Assembly (NCBI GenBank): GCA_963675235.2
Contig: CAXXFU010000002.1
Span: 558,001-622,000, forward strand
DNA length: 64,000 bases
Direction: 5' to 3'
DNA from: JAHJQZ01 sp963675235
Lineage (GTDB): Bacteria; Pseudomonadota; Alphaproteobacteria; Rhizobiales; Devosiaceae
The position numbers and the translations under genes are program-made. Below the pieces are notes generated by a model that was not told the DNA's origin, did no database searches, and was given only the letters and a program-made list of their open reading frames with translations. Position 1 is the stretch's first letter, and each line of letters begins with the position of its first letter. Positions 34,861 through 43,612 of this stretch are shown in pieces.

Positions 34861-35005
34861 TCGCCCGGGGTCCGATGGTCGCGCCCAGCTGTGCAGGCAT
34901 GACCTGCAAGCTTGCCAATCGGGGCCGGCCTGTGGTCAAACAGCCGCCACGCGCGGCACCGGTGTCGGATGCCTGAAGCGCGGCAAAAGGAGTGCAGGCA
35001 CTCAC

Positions 35006-36091
35006 ATGCTGTTTCTGCTCGAGCAATTCGGTGCCGACGTCGGCGTCCTCAACGTTTTCCGCTATCTGACCTTCCGCACCGCCGGTGCGGTGGTGACGGC
35101 GCTGTTCTTCGTTTTTCTGTTCGGCCCCTCGATCATCGCCTCGCTGCGCATCCGTCAGGGCAAGGGCCAGCCGATCCGCGAGGACGGCCCGGCCAGCCAT
35201 GTGCTCAACAAGAAGGGCACGCCGACAATGGGCGGGCTGATGATCCTTTCCGGGTTCATCGTGGCAACGCTTCTGTGGTCGAACCTTTCCAATCCTTACG
35301 TCTGGATCGTGCTGTTTGTAACGCTGAGCTTTGGCGCCATCGGATTTTATGATGACTATCTCAAGGTCAAGCGGATGAGCCACAAGGGCTTTCCCGGACG
35401 TTACCGGCTGGCGCTCGAAGCAGTGATCGGCGTCATCGCCTGCTTCTGGCTGTCGACACTGACCGAGGCGCCGTTCTCGACTTCGGTGCTTATGCCGTTC
35501 GTCAAGTCCTGGGCCATCGATCTGGGCTGGTTCTTCGCCCTGTTCGGCGGCTTCGTCATCGTCTCGGCTGGCAATGCCGTCAATTTGACCGACGGGCTCG
35601 ACGGACTTGCCATCGTTCCGGTGATGATCGCGGCCGCGGTGTTCGGGCTCATCGCCTATCTCGTCGGCAACCAGAATTTCGCCGACTACCTGCTGATCGA
35701 CTATGTGCCCGGCACGGGCGAACTCTCGGTCGCAGTCGGTGCGCTGATCGGGGCGGGGCTCGGTTTCCTGTGGTTCAATGCGCCACCGGCGCAGATCTTC
35801 ATGGGCGATACTGGCTCGCTGGCCCTTGGCGGCGCGCTCGGCTCGATCGCCGTTGCCACCAAGCACGAAGCGGTTTTGGTCATTACCGGCGGGTTGTTCG
35901 TTCTCGAGACCGTGTCGGTGATCGTCCAGATCGTCTCGTTCCGGCTCACCGGCAAGCGCATCTTCAAGATGGCGCCGATACACCACCATTTCGAGCATCT
36001 TGGCTGGACCGAAAGCCAGATCGTTATTCGCTTCTGGATCATTTCCATCGTTCTGGCCCTGATCGGGCTGTCGACGCTGAAGCTGCGCTAG
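35006..36091 (+). CDS. mraY: Phospho-MurNAc-pentapeptide transferase
   Basis: 361 residues, about ten transmembrane helices. It transfers phospho-MurNAc-pentapeptide to undecaprenyl phosphate, giving lipid I (EC 2.7.8.13). Motifs are KKGTPTMGGLMIL, FYDDYLKVK (about residue 115), NAVNLTDGLDGLA and MAPIHHHFEHLGW (about 325). ATG 35006 has AGG 7 bases upstream; the frame extends further upstream without homology. Confidence 0.96.
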   Translation: MLFLLEQFGADVGVLNVFRYLTFRTAGAVVTALFFVFLFGPSIIASLRIRQGKGQPIREDGPASHVLNKKGTPTMGGLMILSGFIVATLLWSNLSNPYVWIVLFVTLSFGAIGFYDDYLKVKRMSHKGFPGRYRLALEAVIGVIACFWLSTLTEAPFSTSVLMPFVKSWAIDLGWFFALFGGFVIVSAGNAVNLTDGLDGLAIVPVMIAAAVFGLIAYLVGNQNFADYLLIDYVPGTGELSVAVGALIGAGLGFLWFNAPPAQIFMGDTGSLALGGALGSIAVATKHEAVLVITGGLFVLETVSVIVQIVSFRLTGKRIFKMAPIHHHFEHLGWTESQIVIRFWIISIVLALIGLSTLKLR

Positions 36092-36098
36092 GCCGGGC

Positions 36099-36458
36099 AT
36101 GGCGTGCACCAAAGGCTTCATAGACTACGTGCTCGATCAGGTCGCGGCGGCCGGTGACGTGCGGGCGCGCGCCATGTTCGGGGAATACGCGCTTTACTGC
36201 GACAACAAGGTCGTGGCGCTCATCTGCGACGACCGGGTCTTTCTCAAGCCGACGCCGGCCGGGCGCGCGCTTTATCCCGACGCAGAGGATGCGCCTGCCT
36301 ATCCCGGCGCCAAGCCCCATATGGCGGTGAGCGAGGACGTGCTCGATGATGGCGAGCGGATGGCAAGTCTGATCGTCGCCACTGCCGCGGCGCTACCCGC
36401 GCCAAAACCGAAGCGGTCGCGCAAGGTGAAAAAGCCGTCGCCTCCTGATTTGCGCTGA
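36099..36458 (+). CDS. TfoX/Sxy N-terminal domain protein
   Basis: 119 residues. The TfoX N-terminal domain is recognisable in FIDYVLDQVAAAGDVRARAM, FGEYALYCDNKVVALICDDR, VFLKPTPAGRAL and YPGAKPHMAVSED. A basic Pro/Lys tail (KPKRSRKVKKPSPP) follows. Such stand-alone domains are common in alphaproteobacteria and have no established role; the link to competence seen for gammaproteobacterial Sxy should not be assumed. It begins 7 bases after mraY, in the position where murD normally lies. Confidence 0.85.
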   Translation: MACTKGFIDYVLDQVAAAGDVRARAMFGEYALYCDNKVVALICDDRVFLKPTPAGRALYPDAEDAPAYPGAKPHMAVSEDVLDDGERMASLIVATAAALPAPKPKRSRKVKKPSPPDLR

Positions 36459-36500
36459 CCCGACTTGGCGATTGCCGCCTCACACCTCAAGGAGACCGTC

Positions 36501-37001
36501 ATGAATATCGCGAAACCCGTTGCCGTGGCCACAGCTTTGCTGGTCGCCACAATTTCACCGGCGCTCGCCGCGTGGTCCTATTCGGTCGAAACGGATGAAA
36601 CCGGGCTCGAGTATGCGCGGGCCGCGGTCGATGCGCCGCAATCGGGTGCCAGCCTTTATACCGAATGCACCGAACGGCTCGATCTCGGCCTGGCGCTGAT
36701 CCTCGGCGCCAGCCCCGAACTGGCCGAACGGCTCGACGGTGGCGCGGGCCAGATTCTTTACATGAACGAGAAGGGCGGGACCGCTCTGGCGACGGTCGGG
36801 TATGCGGCCGGCGAAAACCGGCTGACGCTGGTTGCGCCCGAGCGCAAGGCAATCGAGGCGGTGTGGTCGGTGCTGGTCAATGCCGAAGAAACGGTTGCGG
36901 TGCGCTTCACCTTCCCGCCCGAGCCGCAAGTCTTTGAAGTGACGTTCCCGGCTGAAGGCGCCGCCGAGGCGCTCGGCAAGGTGAACGCCTATTGCCACTG
37001 A
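36501..37001 (+). CDS. Secreted protein of unknown function
   Basis: 166 residues from ATG 36501, with AAGGAG 6-7 bases upstream. The signal peptide is NIAKPVAVATALLVATISP, with cleavage at ALAAWSY. The mature part has two cysteines (YTECTERL and NAYCH at the very end), which could form a disulfide. I recognise no family, though the size and pattern resemble small periplasmic proteins of the invasion-associated-locus-B kind. It sits inside the dcw cluster between the TfoX gene and ftsW, which is unusual. Confidence 0.75.
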   Translation: MNIAKPVAVATALLVATISPALAAWSYSVETDETGLEYARAAVDAPQSGASLYTECTERLDLGLALILGASPELAERLDGGAGQILYMNEKGGTALATVGYAAGENRLTLVAPERKAIEAVWSVLVNAEETVAVRFTFPPEPQVFEVTFPAEGAAEALGKVNAYCH

Positions 37002-37149
37002 TCCGCGGCCTGAGCTTTGTAGCCTGTGTCGGAAAACCGGGGTCCACATCTCCCGAATCTGCACCGATCGGGTCTTGCCATCAGCGAGTTGGTAACCCTT
37101 CCTGATGTAGTTTCGCTAACCAAGTAACCGCGTATCCGGGATTGTTTGG

Positions 37150-38313
37150 TTGTCGATTTTCTCTCGCGAACACAAGACGCCGCTTGTCGAGTGGTGGTGG
37201 ACCATCGACAGGGTGCTGCTCGGCGCTTTCCTGCTGCTCATCGGTGTCGGGGTCGTCCTGAGCTTTGCCGCCAGCCCGGCCGTTGCCGAGGCCCATGGCT
37301 GGGGCACCTGGTATTTCGTCGTTCGCCACGTGGCTTTCGCCATCATGGCCGCGGCGCTGCTGATCGGGGTCTCTGTGTTGCCGCACCGGCTGATCCGCAT
37401 CCTGGCTGCCGCCATGCTGATCGGGTCCATCGTGCTGTTGTTCGCGACGCTGCAGTTCGGCGAGGAGGTCAAGGGCGCCCGCCGCTGGCTGTCGATCTTC
37501 GGCTTCTCCTTCCAGCCGTCCGAGGCGGTCAAGCCGGCCTTTGCCGTTGCCGGAGCCTGGCTGTTTTCCGAATGGATGGTCAAGCGCGAGATGCCGGGCT
37601 GGCAGATTGCCACCGGGCTGCTCGCCGTCATTCTCATCGGATTGCTGCGCCAGCCTGACGTCGGTCAGACGGCGCTGATGGTGTTCACCTGGGCGGTGCT
37701 GCTGTTCATGTCCGGCATTTCCTGGTGGGTGATCTTCGGGCTGGGTGGGCTCGGTCTGGGTGGCGCCTTTGCCGCCTATATGTTCTTCCCGCACGTCACT
37801 GAGCGCATCGATTCCTTCCTCAACCAGGCGGACGGTTCGGTCTACCAGGTCGAGAAGGCTATCGGTTCGATCCTCGAAGGCGGCTGGCTCGGACGCGGTC
37901 CCGGGGAGGCGATCACCAAGCGCTATCTGCCGGATGCCCATGCCGACTATGTCTTCTCTGCCGCCGCTGGCGAGTTCGGCATCCTGTTCTGCCTGCTGCT
38001 CGTCGGTCTGATCGGTTTCATCGTCATGCGCTCGCTGCGCGGCGCGCTGGCACAGGGGAACCTGTTCGCCCGCATGGGCACGGCGGCGCTGGCGGCCCAG
38101 TTCGGCATGCAGTCGGCCATCAACCTGATGGTCAACGTCAACCTCATCCCGCCCAAAGGCATGACCTTGCCATTCGTTTCCTACGGCGGTACGTCGATGC
38201 TTGCGGTTGCCATTGGAATGGGCATGATGCTCGGCCTGATGCGCAAGCGCCCCGAGGAGCAGATCGCAACCGGCCTTCCAGCCTATCGAAGCGCCCTCGG
38301 ACAACCGATCTAG
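37150..38313 (+). CDS. ftsW: Septal peptidoglycan polymerase FtsW (SEDS family)
   Basis: 387 residues, about ten transmembrane helices. SEDS motifs are KGARRWLSIFGFSFQPSEAV, QPDVGQTALM, DAHADYVFSAAAGEFG and NLIPPKGMTLPFVSYGGTSM. It polymerises septal glycan strands with FtsI. The start is TTG 37150, giving MSIFSREHKTPLVEWWWT, which fits the usual WWWTxDR opening; the ribosome-binding site is weak. Normally murD precedes it; here a 148-base gap without a gene does. Confidence 0.95.
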   Translation: MSIFSREHKTPLVEWWWTIDRVLLGAFLLLIGVGVVLSFAASPAVAEAHGWGTWYFVVRHVAFAIMAAALLIGVSVLPHRLIRILAAAMLIGSIVLLFATLQFGEEVKGARRWLSIFGFSFQPSEAVKPAFAVAGAWLFSEWMVKREMPGWQIATGLLAVILIGLLRQPDVGQTALMVFTWAVLLFMSGISWWVIFGLGGLGLGGAFAAYMFFPHVTERIDSFLNQADGSVYQVEKAIGSILEGGWLGRGPGEAITKRYLPDAHADYVFSAAAGEFGILFCLLLVGLIGFIVMRSLRGALAQGNLFARMGTAALAAQFGMQSAINLMVNVNLIPPKGMTLPFVSYGGTSMLAVAIGMGMMLGLMRKRPEEQIATGLPAYRSALGQPI

Positions 38314-38320
38314 GCACTTC

Positions 38321-39418
38321 ATGGCAGTTTTTGTCCTCATGGCTGGCGGTACCGGCGGCCACCTGTTTCCGGCCATGGCTCTGGCCCAGGAGCTCAAGCG
38401 CCGCGGCCACACCATCCACCTGATGACCGATCACCGGGTTGCCTCCTATGGCGGCCAGTTCCCGGCGCGGGAAACCCATATCGTGCCTTCGGCAACGCCA
38501 TCGCTGAAGAACCCGGTCAAGTTCGTCTTCGCCGGCCTGCGCATTGCCTGGGGCATTGCCGTCGCCTACGGCACGCTCGGCAGGATCAGGCCCGATGCTG
38601 TCGTCGGTTTCGGCGGCTATCCGGTGTTTCCGCCGTTCCTTGCCGCTTCGTTCCGGCATGTTCCGGGCCTGCTGCACGAACAGAATGCCGTGATGGGTCG
38701 GGCAAACCGGGCGCTTGCCCGTTTCGCCACGGCCATTGCCACCAGCTTCGCCGAGGTCAGGTTCGCCGAAAGCTATTCGTCGAAAACGACATTGACCGGC
38801 AATCCGGCGCGCGACCAGGTGCGCCTGGTGGCCGAGGAAAAAACCTACCAGCAGCCCGCCGAGGGCGGACCGCTGCGGCTCTTCATCGTCGGCGGCAGCC
38901 AGGGCGCACGGGCCTTTTCCGACCTGGTGCCGCCAGCCATTGCGCTTCTGCCCGAAGACATGCGTCAGCGCCTCGCCATCGTACAACAATGCCGGCCCGA
39001 AGACCTCGATCGCGTCGCCAGGATCTATCGCGACCTCAAGGTCAACGTGACGCTCGAGAGCTTTTTCGCCGATATGCCGCAGCGCATGCTCGACGCCCAT
39101 CTCGTCATCTGCCGTTCGGGGGCCTCGACCGTCAGCGAGGTGGCGATCCTCGGCGTTCCGGCGATTTTCGTACCGCTGCCCGGTTCGATCGATGCCGATC
39201 AGAAGGCCAATCCGGCCGAACTGGTTTCCGCCGGGGCCGGTTGGCTTGTGGAACAGGCCAATCTTTCACCGCAATCTCTTGCCAATCGACTGCAAGACCT
39301 GTTCAACGCCCCGGATCGCCTCGGCGACGCCGCAAGGGCGGCCAAGGCAACGGGCCGGCCCGACGCAGTTGCACGACTCGCTGATCTCGGCGAGACCATC
39401 GCGGCCAGAGGCCGCTGA
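38321..39418 (+). CDS. murG: UDP-GlcNAc--MurNAc-pentapeptide-lipid transferase
   Basis: 365 residues, GT28 glycosyltransferase. It adds GlcNAc to lipid I to make lipid II on the inner face of the membrane (EC 2.4.1.227). Motifs are LMAGGTGGHLFPAMALAQEL, GFGGYPVFPP, HEQNAVMGRANR, GGSQGARAFSD and CRSGASTVSEVAILGVPAIF. It starts 7 bases after ftsW. Confidence 0.97.
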   Translation: MAVFVLMAGGTGGHLFPAMALAQELKRRGHTIHLMTDHRVASYGGQFPARETHIVPSATPSLKNPVKFVFAGLRIAWGIAVAYGTLGRIRPDAVVGFGGYPVFPPFLAASFRHVPGLLHEQNAVMGRANRALARFATAIATSFAEVRFAESYSSKTTLTGNPARDQVRLVAEEKTYQQPAEGGPLRLFIVGGSQGARAFSDLVPPAIALLPEDMRQRLAIVQQCRPEDLDRVARIYRDLKVNVTLESFFADMPQRMLDAHLVICRSGASTVSEVAILGVPAIFVPLPGSIDADQKANPAELVSAGAGWLVEQANLSPQSLANRLQDLFNAPDRLGDAARAAKATGRPDAVARLADLGETIAARGR

Positions 39419-39441
39419 ACCACTCTGGGGGATACCTTCAA

Positions 39442-40866
39442 ATGAAAATGCCGCGCGATATCGGGCCGGTGCATTTTATCGGCATCGGGGGCATCGGCAT
39501 GAGCGGGATCGCCGAGATCCTGCACGGACAGGGCTATACGGTGAAAGGCTCCGACGCCGCCGCAAACGCCAATGTCCAGCGCTTGATCGACATGGGCATC
39601 GCCGTCGAGGTCGGCCAGAAGGGCGAGAACCTCAAGGACGCCGCTGTCGTTGTCGTTTCCTCGGCGATCAGGAAGGACAATCCCGAGCTGATTGCCGCCC
39701 GTGCCCAAGGGCTGCCGATCGTCCGGCGCGCCGAGATGCTGGCCGAGATCATGCGCTTCAAGAATGCCATCGCCATCGGCGGCACCCATGGCAAGACCAC
39801 CACGACCTCGCTGGTCGCGGCACTGCTCGAAGCCGGCGGGCTCGACCCGACCGTCATAAACGGCGGCATCATCAACGCCTATGGAACCAACGCCCGCGAA
39901 GGCAAGGGCGAATGGATGGTGGTCGAAGCCGACGAGTCCGACGGTACATTCGTCAAGCTGCCGGCCGACGTTGCCGTCGTCACCAATATCGATCCCGAGC
40001 ATCTTGACCACTACAAGGACTTCAACGCCCTCAAGAAGGCCTTCATCAACTTCGTCGAGAACGTGCCGTTCTACGGTTTCGCGGTGATGTGCCTGGACCA
40101 CCCGGAAGTGCAGGCGCTGGTCGGCGAGATCGAGGATCGCCATGTCATCACCTATGGCACCAACCAGCAGGCCGACGTGCGGCTCGACGAGCATCCCGTC
40201 CAGAACGGGTCGAGCCATTTCGACATCTTCATCCGCGACCGGTTCAGCGACGAGGAGATCTGCATCGCCGATCTCGAACTGCCGATGCCGGGTCACCACA
40301 ATGTCCTCAACGCCACCGCTGCCATTGCCGTGGCACACCAGCTCGGCCTGTCGCCGGAGGCCATTCGCGCCGGGCTTGCCAATTTCTCCGGCGTCAAGCG
40401 CCGCTTCACCCGCACCGGCACTGTGGCCGGCGTCACCATCATCGACGACTACGGCCATCACCCGGTCGAGATCGCCTCGGTGCTGAAGGCCGCCCGCCAG
40501 TCGGCACGGCGTGACGTCGTCGCCATCGTGCAGCCGCATCGCTATTCGCGTCTTCACGACCTGATGGACGATTTCGCCACCTGCTTCAACGACGCCCACA
40601 CCGTGCTTGTTGCACCGGTCTATCCGGCCGGCGAACAGCCCATCGAGGGCGTCAGCCACGAGGAGCTGGTCGGGCGCATGCGCTCGCGCGGGCATCGCGA
40701 CGCGCGCATCATTTCCGGCCCGGAGGAGATCGCCTCCATTCTCAAGGACCGGGTCGCCGACGGCGACTATGTCGTTTGCCTCGGCGCCGGCAATATCACG
40801 CAATGGGCCGCGGCTCTGCCGAGCGAACTGGCTGTGGCGCTCGGGGTGATCGGAGAGGTGCAATGA
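39442..40866 (+). CDS. murC: UDP-MurNAc--L-alanine ligase
   Basis: 474 residues. It adds the first stem residue, L-Ala, to UDP-MurNAc (EC 6.3.2.8). The Rossmann-like FIGIGGIGMSGIAEIL is at the N-terminus and the ATP loop IGGTHGKTTTTSLV is near residue 114. VVTNIDPEHLDHYKDF and FTRTGTVAGVTIIDDYGHHP follow. It overlaps murB by ATGA (40863-40866). Confidence 0.97.
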   Translation: MKMPRDIGPVHFIGIGGIGMSGIAEILHGQGYTVKGSDAAANANVQRLIDMGIAVEVGQKGENLKDAAVVVVSSAIRKDNPELIAARAQGLPIVRRAEMLAEIMRFKNAIAIGGTHGKTTTTSLVAALLEAGGLDPTVINGGIINAYGTNAREGKGEWMVVEADESDGTFVKLPADVAVVTNIDPEHLDHYKDFNALKKAFINFVENVPFYGFAVMCLDHPEVQALVGEIEDRHVITYGTNQQADVRLDEHPVQNGSSHFDIFIRDRFSDEEICIADLELPMPGHHNVLNATAAIAVAHQLGLSPEAIRAGLANFSGVKRRFTRTGTVAGVTIIDDYGHHPVEIASVLKAARQSARRDVVAIVQPHRYSRLHDLMDDFATCFNDAHTVLVAPVYPAGEQPIEGVSHEELVGRMRSRGHRDARIISGPEEIASILKDRVADGDYVVCLGAGNITQWAAALPSELAVALGVIGEVQ

Positions 40867-41840
40867 GCTGGCCCGATCTTCTGCCTGAATTGGGGGCATG
40901 GACCGGAGAGGTGCGCGGCCGGCTGATTTCCAACCAGATGATGAGTGAAATCACCTGGTTCCGGGTCGGCGGTCCGGCGCAACTCTACTTCCAGCCGGCC
41001 GATGAGGCCGACCTGCAGTTCTTCATGAAGAACCTGCCGCAAGCGATCAAGGTCACGCCGATCGGGCTGGGCTCCAATCTGCTCATCCGCGACGGCGGGC
41101 TTGACGGCGTCGTCATCCGCCTCTCGGCCCGGGGGTTCGGCTTTGCGGAGCCGCTCGAGGGATATCGCATCCGGGCCGGCGCGGCACTGCCGGACGTGCG
41201 TCTGGCCAAGGCCGCCGCCGATGCCGGCATCGACGGGCTGACCTTTTATCGCGGCATTCCCGGCGGCATCGGCGGGGCGCTCTACATGAATGCCGGATGC
41301 TATGGAACCGAAACGCGCGACCGCGTTGTCGAACTGCGCGGTGTCAATCGTGCCGGTGAGATCGTCACCCTGACCAATGCCGAGATGGGCTACCGCTACC
41401 GGCATTCGGATGCGCCTGAAGGCGTGGTCTTCACCTCGGCGATCTACCAGGGCAGTGCCGGCGATCCCGACGAGATCAAGGCGCGCATGGACGAGATCAC
41501 TGAAACCCGGGAAAACAGCCAGCCGGTCAAGTCGCGTACCGGCGGTTCAACCTTCAAGAATCCCGAAGGCTATTCGAGCTGGAAACTCATCGACGCCGCC
41601 GGCTGCCGGGGCCTGAAGATCGGCGAAGCCCAGGTCTCCGAGCAGCACTGCAACTTCCTGATCAATCTCGATTCCGCCAGTGCCCACGACATCGAGGAGC
41701 TTGGCGAGACGGTGCGCAATCGCGTCCGCGCCGATTCCGGCATCGAGCTTTCCTGGGAAATCCGCCGCATGGGCCGGTTTGTCGAAGGGCAGGAGGTGCG
41801 GGAGTTTCTCGACGGTGACGTCTTTGCGGGCGTGGCGTGA
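40863..41840 (+). CDS. murB: UDP-N-acetylenolpyruvoylglucosamine reductase
   Basis: 325 residues, FAD enzyme making UDP-MurNAc (EC 1.3.1.98). Motifs are TWFRVGGPAQLYFQP, GLGSNLLIRDGG (FAD binding, about residue 70), GIPGGIGGALYMNAGCYG and RTGGSTFKNPEG, where the serine is the proton donor. The final glutamate lies in QHCNFLINLDSA and the region after it. ATG 40863 overlaps the murC stop, which sets the start. Confidence 0.96.
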   Translation: MSWPDLLPELGAWTGEVRGRLISNQMMSEITWFRVGGPAQLYFQPADEADLQFFMKNLPQAIKVTPIGLGSNLLIRDGGLDGVVIRLSARGFGFAEPLEGYRIRAGAALPDVRLAKAAADAGIDGLTFYRGIPGGIGGALYMNAGCYGTETRDRVVELRGVNRAGEIVTLTNAEMGYRYRHSDAPEGVVFTSAIYQGSAGDPDEIKARMDEITETRENSQPVKSRTGGSTFKNPEGYSSWKLIDAAGCRGLKIGEAQVSEQHCNFLINLDSASAHDIEELGETVRNRVRADSGIELSWEIRRMGRFVEGQEVREFLDGDVFAGVA

Positions 41841-42724
41841 ACGGGGAAACCGGCAGCGTTGCTATCGTCACCGGCCGTTCGGCCGACGAACTGGCAGCGG
41901 CGCGCGATATCTCGGAGAGCCTCGATAGCCAGGGGTTCGCGGCCACGGTCATCGAGAAGGACGGCGATGTCGTTGCCCGCCTCGTCGAAGCGGGACCGGA
42001 TGTCGTTTTCAATGCGGTCGGCCGCGCCAACAACGGGGCGCTGCAGGGTGTGTGCGAGGCGCTCGGGCTCGCCTATACCCATTCCGGCATCGCAACCAGC
42101 GCCCTGAGCGCCGACCGTCACCTGTCGAAACTGGTGTTCAAGTCCGCCGGCATCCCGGTCACCGACCACGTGCTGGTCAATCGCGCCGAGGCGGCGGCCT
42201 CCCATGTCCTGTCTCCTCCCTATATCGTCAAATCTCGGTTTGCCGGCACCGGCGGCGAACCAGTGATCGTGCGTCACGCCGAGGACCTGCCGCCCGGCGG
42301 TGTTCTGTCGGAGCAATGGGCCGACAGCGACGAGGTCATGGTCGAGCGGTTCATCGCCGGCATGACGCTTTCCGCCTTTGTCATGGGCGATGTGTTGATC
42401 GGCATGGCCGCCAGGACCGATGAACACAAAAACAGCGTTGCCGAAACACTAATTCCTGCGCCGATTTCACCGAAAATTTACGAGGATGGCACACGATTGG
42501 CCCTCAAGGCGCATGGGGTTCTCGGGTGTCGTGGCGTTACCGCGCTAACGCTCAGGTTCAATGTGCAGCAGGGTTTTGCTGAACCGGTTGCCATTGGTCT
42601 GGACACGCAGCCGGAACTTTGTCGCACATCGCCTCTGGCGCAGGTCGCCGCGCGCGCAGGTCACGAGTTTGATGAGTTATTGCGTTGGATAGTCGGGGAC
42701 GCCAGTATCAAGCGAGGGGGATGA
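41837..42724 (+). CDS. Degenerate D-Ala-D-Ala ligase homologue in the ddlB position
   Basis: 295 residues, GTG start overlapping the murB stop (GTGA). It aligns along its length with DdlB: AYTHSGIATSALSADRHLSK, VMVERFIAGMTLSAFVMGD, ISPKIYEDGTRLALKAHGVL, GCRGVTALTLRF and ELLRWIVGDASIKRG. But the N-terminal glutamate motif, HGRxGEDG (here VGRANNGA) and GSSVGV (here GTGGEPV) are replaced. The tyrosine loop is missing, and LEVNTQPGM reads IGLDTQPEL. Several ATP, Mg and D-Ala ligands are thus lost, so it is probably inactive or has a new role. The reading frame is intact with no sign of a shift. The active Ddl is probably the gene at 1361. Confidence 0.85.
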   Translation: MNGETGSVAIVTGRSADELAAARDISESLDSQGFAATVIEKDGDVVARLVEAGPDVVFNAVGRANNGALQGVCEALGLAYTHSGIATSALSADRHLSKLVFKSAGIPVTDHVLVNRAEAAASHVLSPPYIVKSRFAGTGGEPVIVRHAEDLPPGGVLSEQWADSDEVMVERFIAGMTLSAFVMGDVLIGMAARTDEHKNSVAETLIPAPISPKIYEDGTRLALKAHGVLGCRGVTALTLRFNVQQGFAEPVAIGLDTQPELCRTSPLAQVAARAGHEFDELLRWIVGDASIKRGG

Positions 42725-43599
42725 GCCGGTCAACGGCGATCGCCCATGCCGGCGCCCTGGCGCTGCCGCGAACCCTTTCTTCCGATCATCGCCAGAAACA
42801 CCTGCCGGTTCGCGCCGCGGCCGGACGCGCTTGGGTCCTGCACAAGGACCTGGTGCTGAAAGCAGCCACCATCGGGCTGGCGCTTCTGCTCGTCGCCGGC
42901 GCCATCCAGATGCGTGGCGTTGCCTTTGACGCCACCGTCCGGGTCTCCGAAGCGGCGTCGACCGGCATGGCTTCGGCAGGATTCGGCATTTCCGCCATCG
43001 ATATCACCGGGCAGGCGCTGACCAGCGAGGCCACGCTGTTGGCGACGCTGGACATTGCGCCGCGCACCTCGCTTCTCGGCTTTGACGCCGATGCCGCCCG
43101 CCAGCGGCTTCTCGCCCTGCCGTCGATTGAAAGCGCCAGTATCCGCAAGGCCTACCCCGACCGGCTGATCGTCGAGGTCGGCGAACGGACGCCGGTGGCG
43201 CGCTGGACGGTCGACGGCACGACCTACCTCGTCGACAACACCGGCAGGCGCCTTGTGACGGTGCCCGCCGACGCCAATTCCGACCTGCCGCTGGTCATCG
43301 GGCAGGGGGCGGCCGACGATGCCGCCGTCATCATCCGCGCCCTCAAGCTCCATCCACTGCTCGACAAGGGTGTCGCGGCGCTGAGCCGCATCGGCGATCG
43401 GCGCTGGGATATTCTCTACGATACCGGCCTGAGGCTGCAGCTGCCGGAAACCGGCGTGACCCAGGCCCTGCGTCAGCTCGACAGCCTCGAGCGTGACCAC
43501 AAGATTCTCGAGCGCGACCTGTCTCGCATCGACATGCGCGTCGCCGGATCGATCCTGGTGCGCCTCAACGACCGAACCGACGAAACCGTCCCGAACTGA
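42721..43599 (+). CDS. ftsQ: Cell division protein FtsQ
   Basis: 292 residues from ATG 42721, overlapping the previous stop (ATGA). A cytoplasmic N-terminus of about 40 residues is followed by one transmembrane helix (about 46-62) and the POTRA domain (SAIDITGQALTSEATLLATL, SIESASIRKAYPDRLIVEVG). The beta domain follows (YLVDNTGRRL, LPLVIGQGA). It recruits FtsB and FtsL at the divisome. Confidence 0.93.
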   Translation: MSRSTAIAHAGALALPRTLSSDHRQKHLPVRAAAGRAWVLHKDLVLKAATIGLALLLVAGAIQMRGVAFDATVRVSEAASTGMASAGFGISAIDITGQALTSEATLLATLDIAPRTSLLGFDADAARQRLLALPSIESASIRKAYPDRLIVEVGERTPVARWTVDGTTYLVDNTGRRLVTVPADANSDLPLVIGQGAADDAAVIIRALKLHPLLDKGVAALSRIGDRRWDILYDTGLRLQLPETGVTQALRQLDSLERDHKILERDLSRIDMRVAGSILVRLNDRTDETVPN

Positions 43600-43612
43600 G
43601 TGTAGCGATCAC

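Noticed and set aside
34875..34985. Short open frame in the murE-mraY gap as a murF remnant
   Set aside because: Its translation has none of the MurF motifs and no ribosome-binding site.
41837..42724. Explaining the ddlB-position protein by a frameshift
   Set aside because: Homology to Ddl runs in one frame from end to end, including the C-terminal RWIVGDAS block; the missing motifs are substituted, not shifted.
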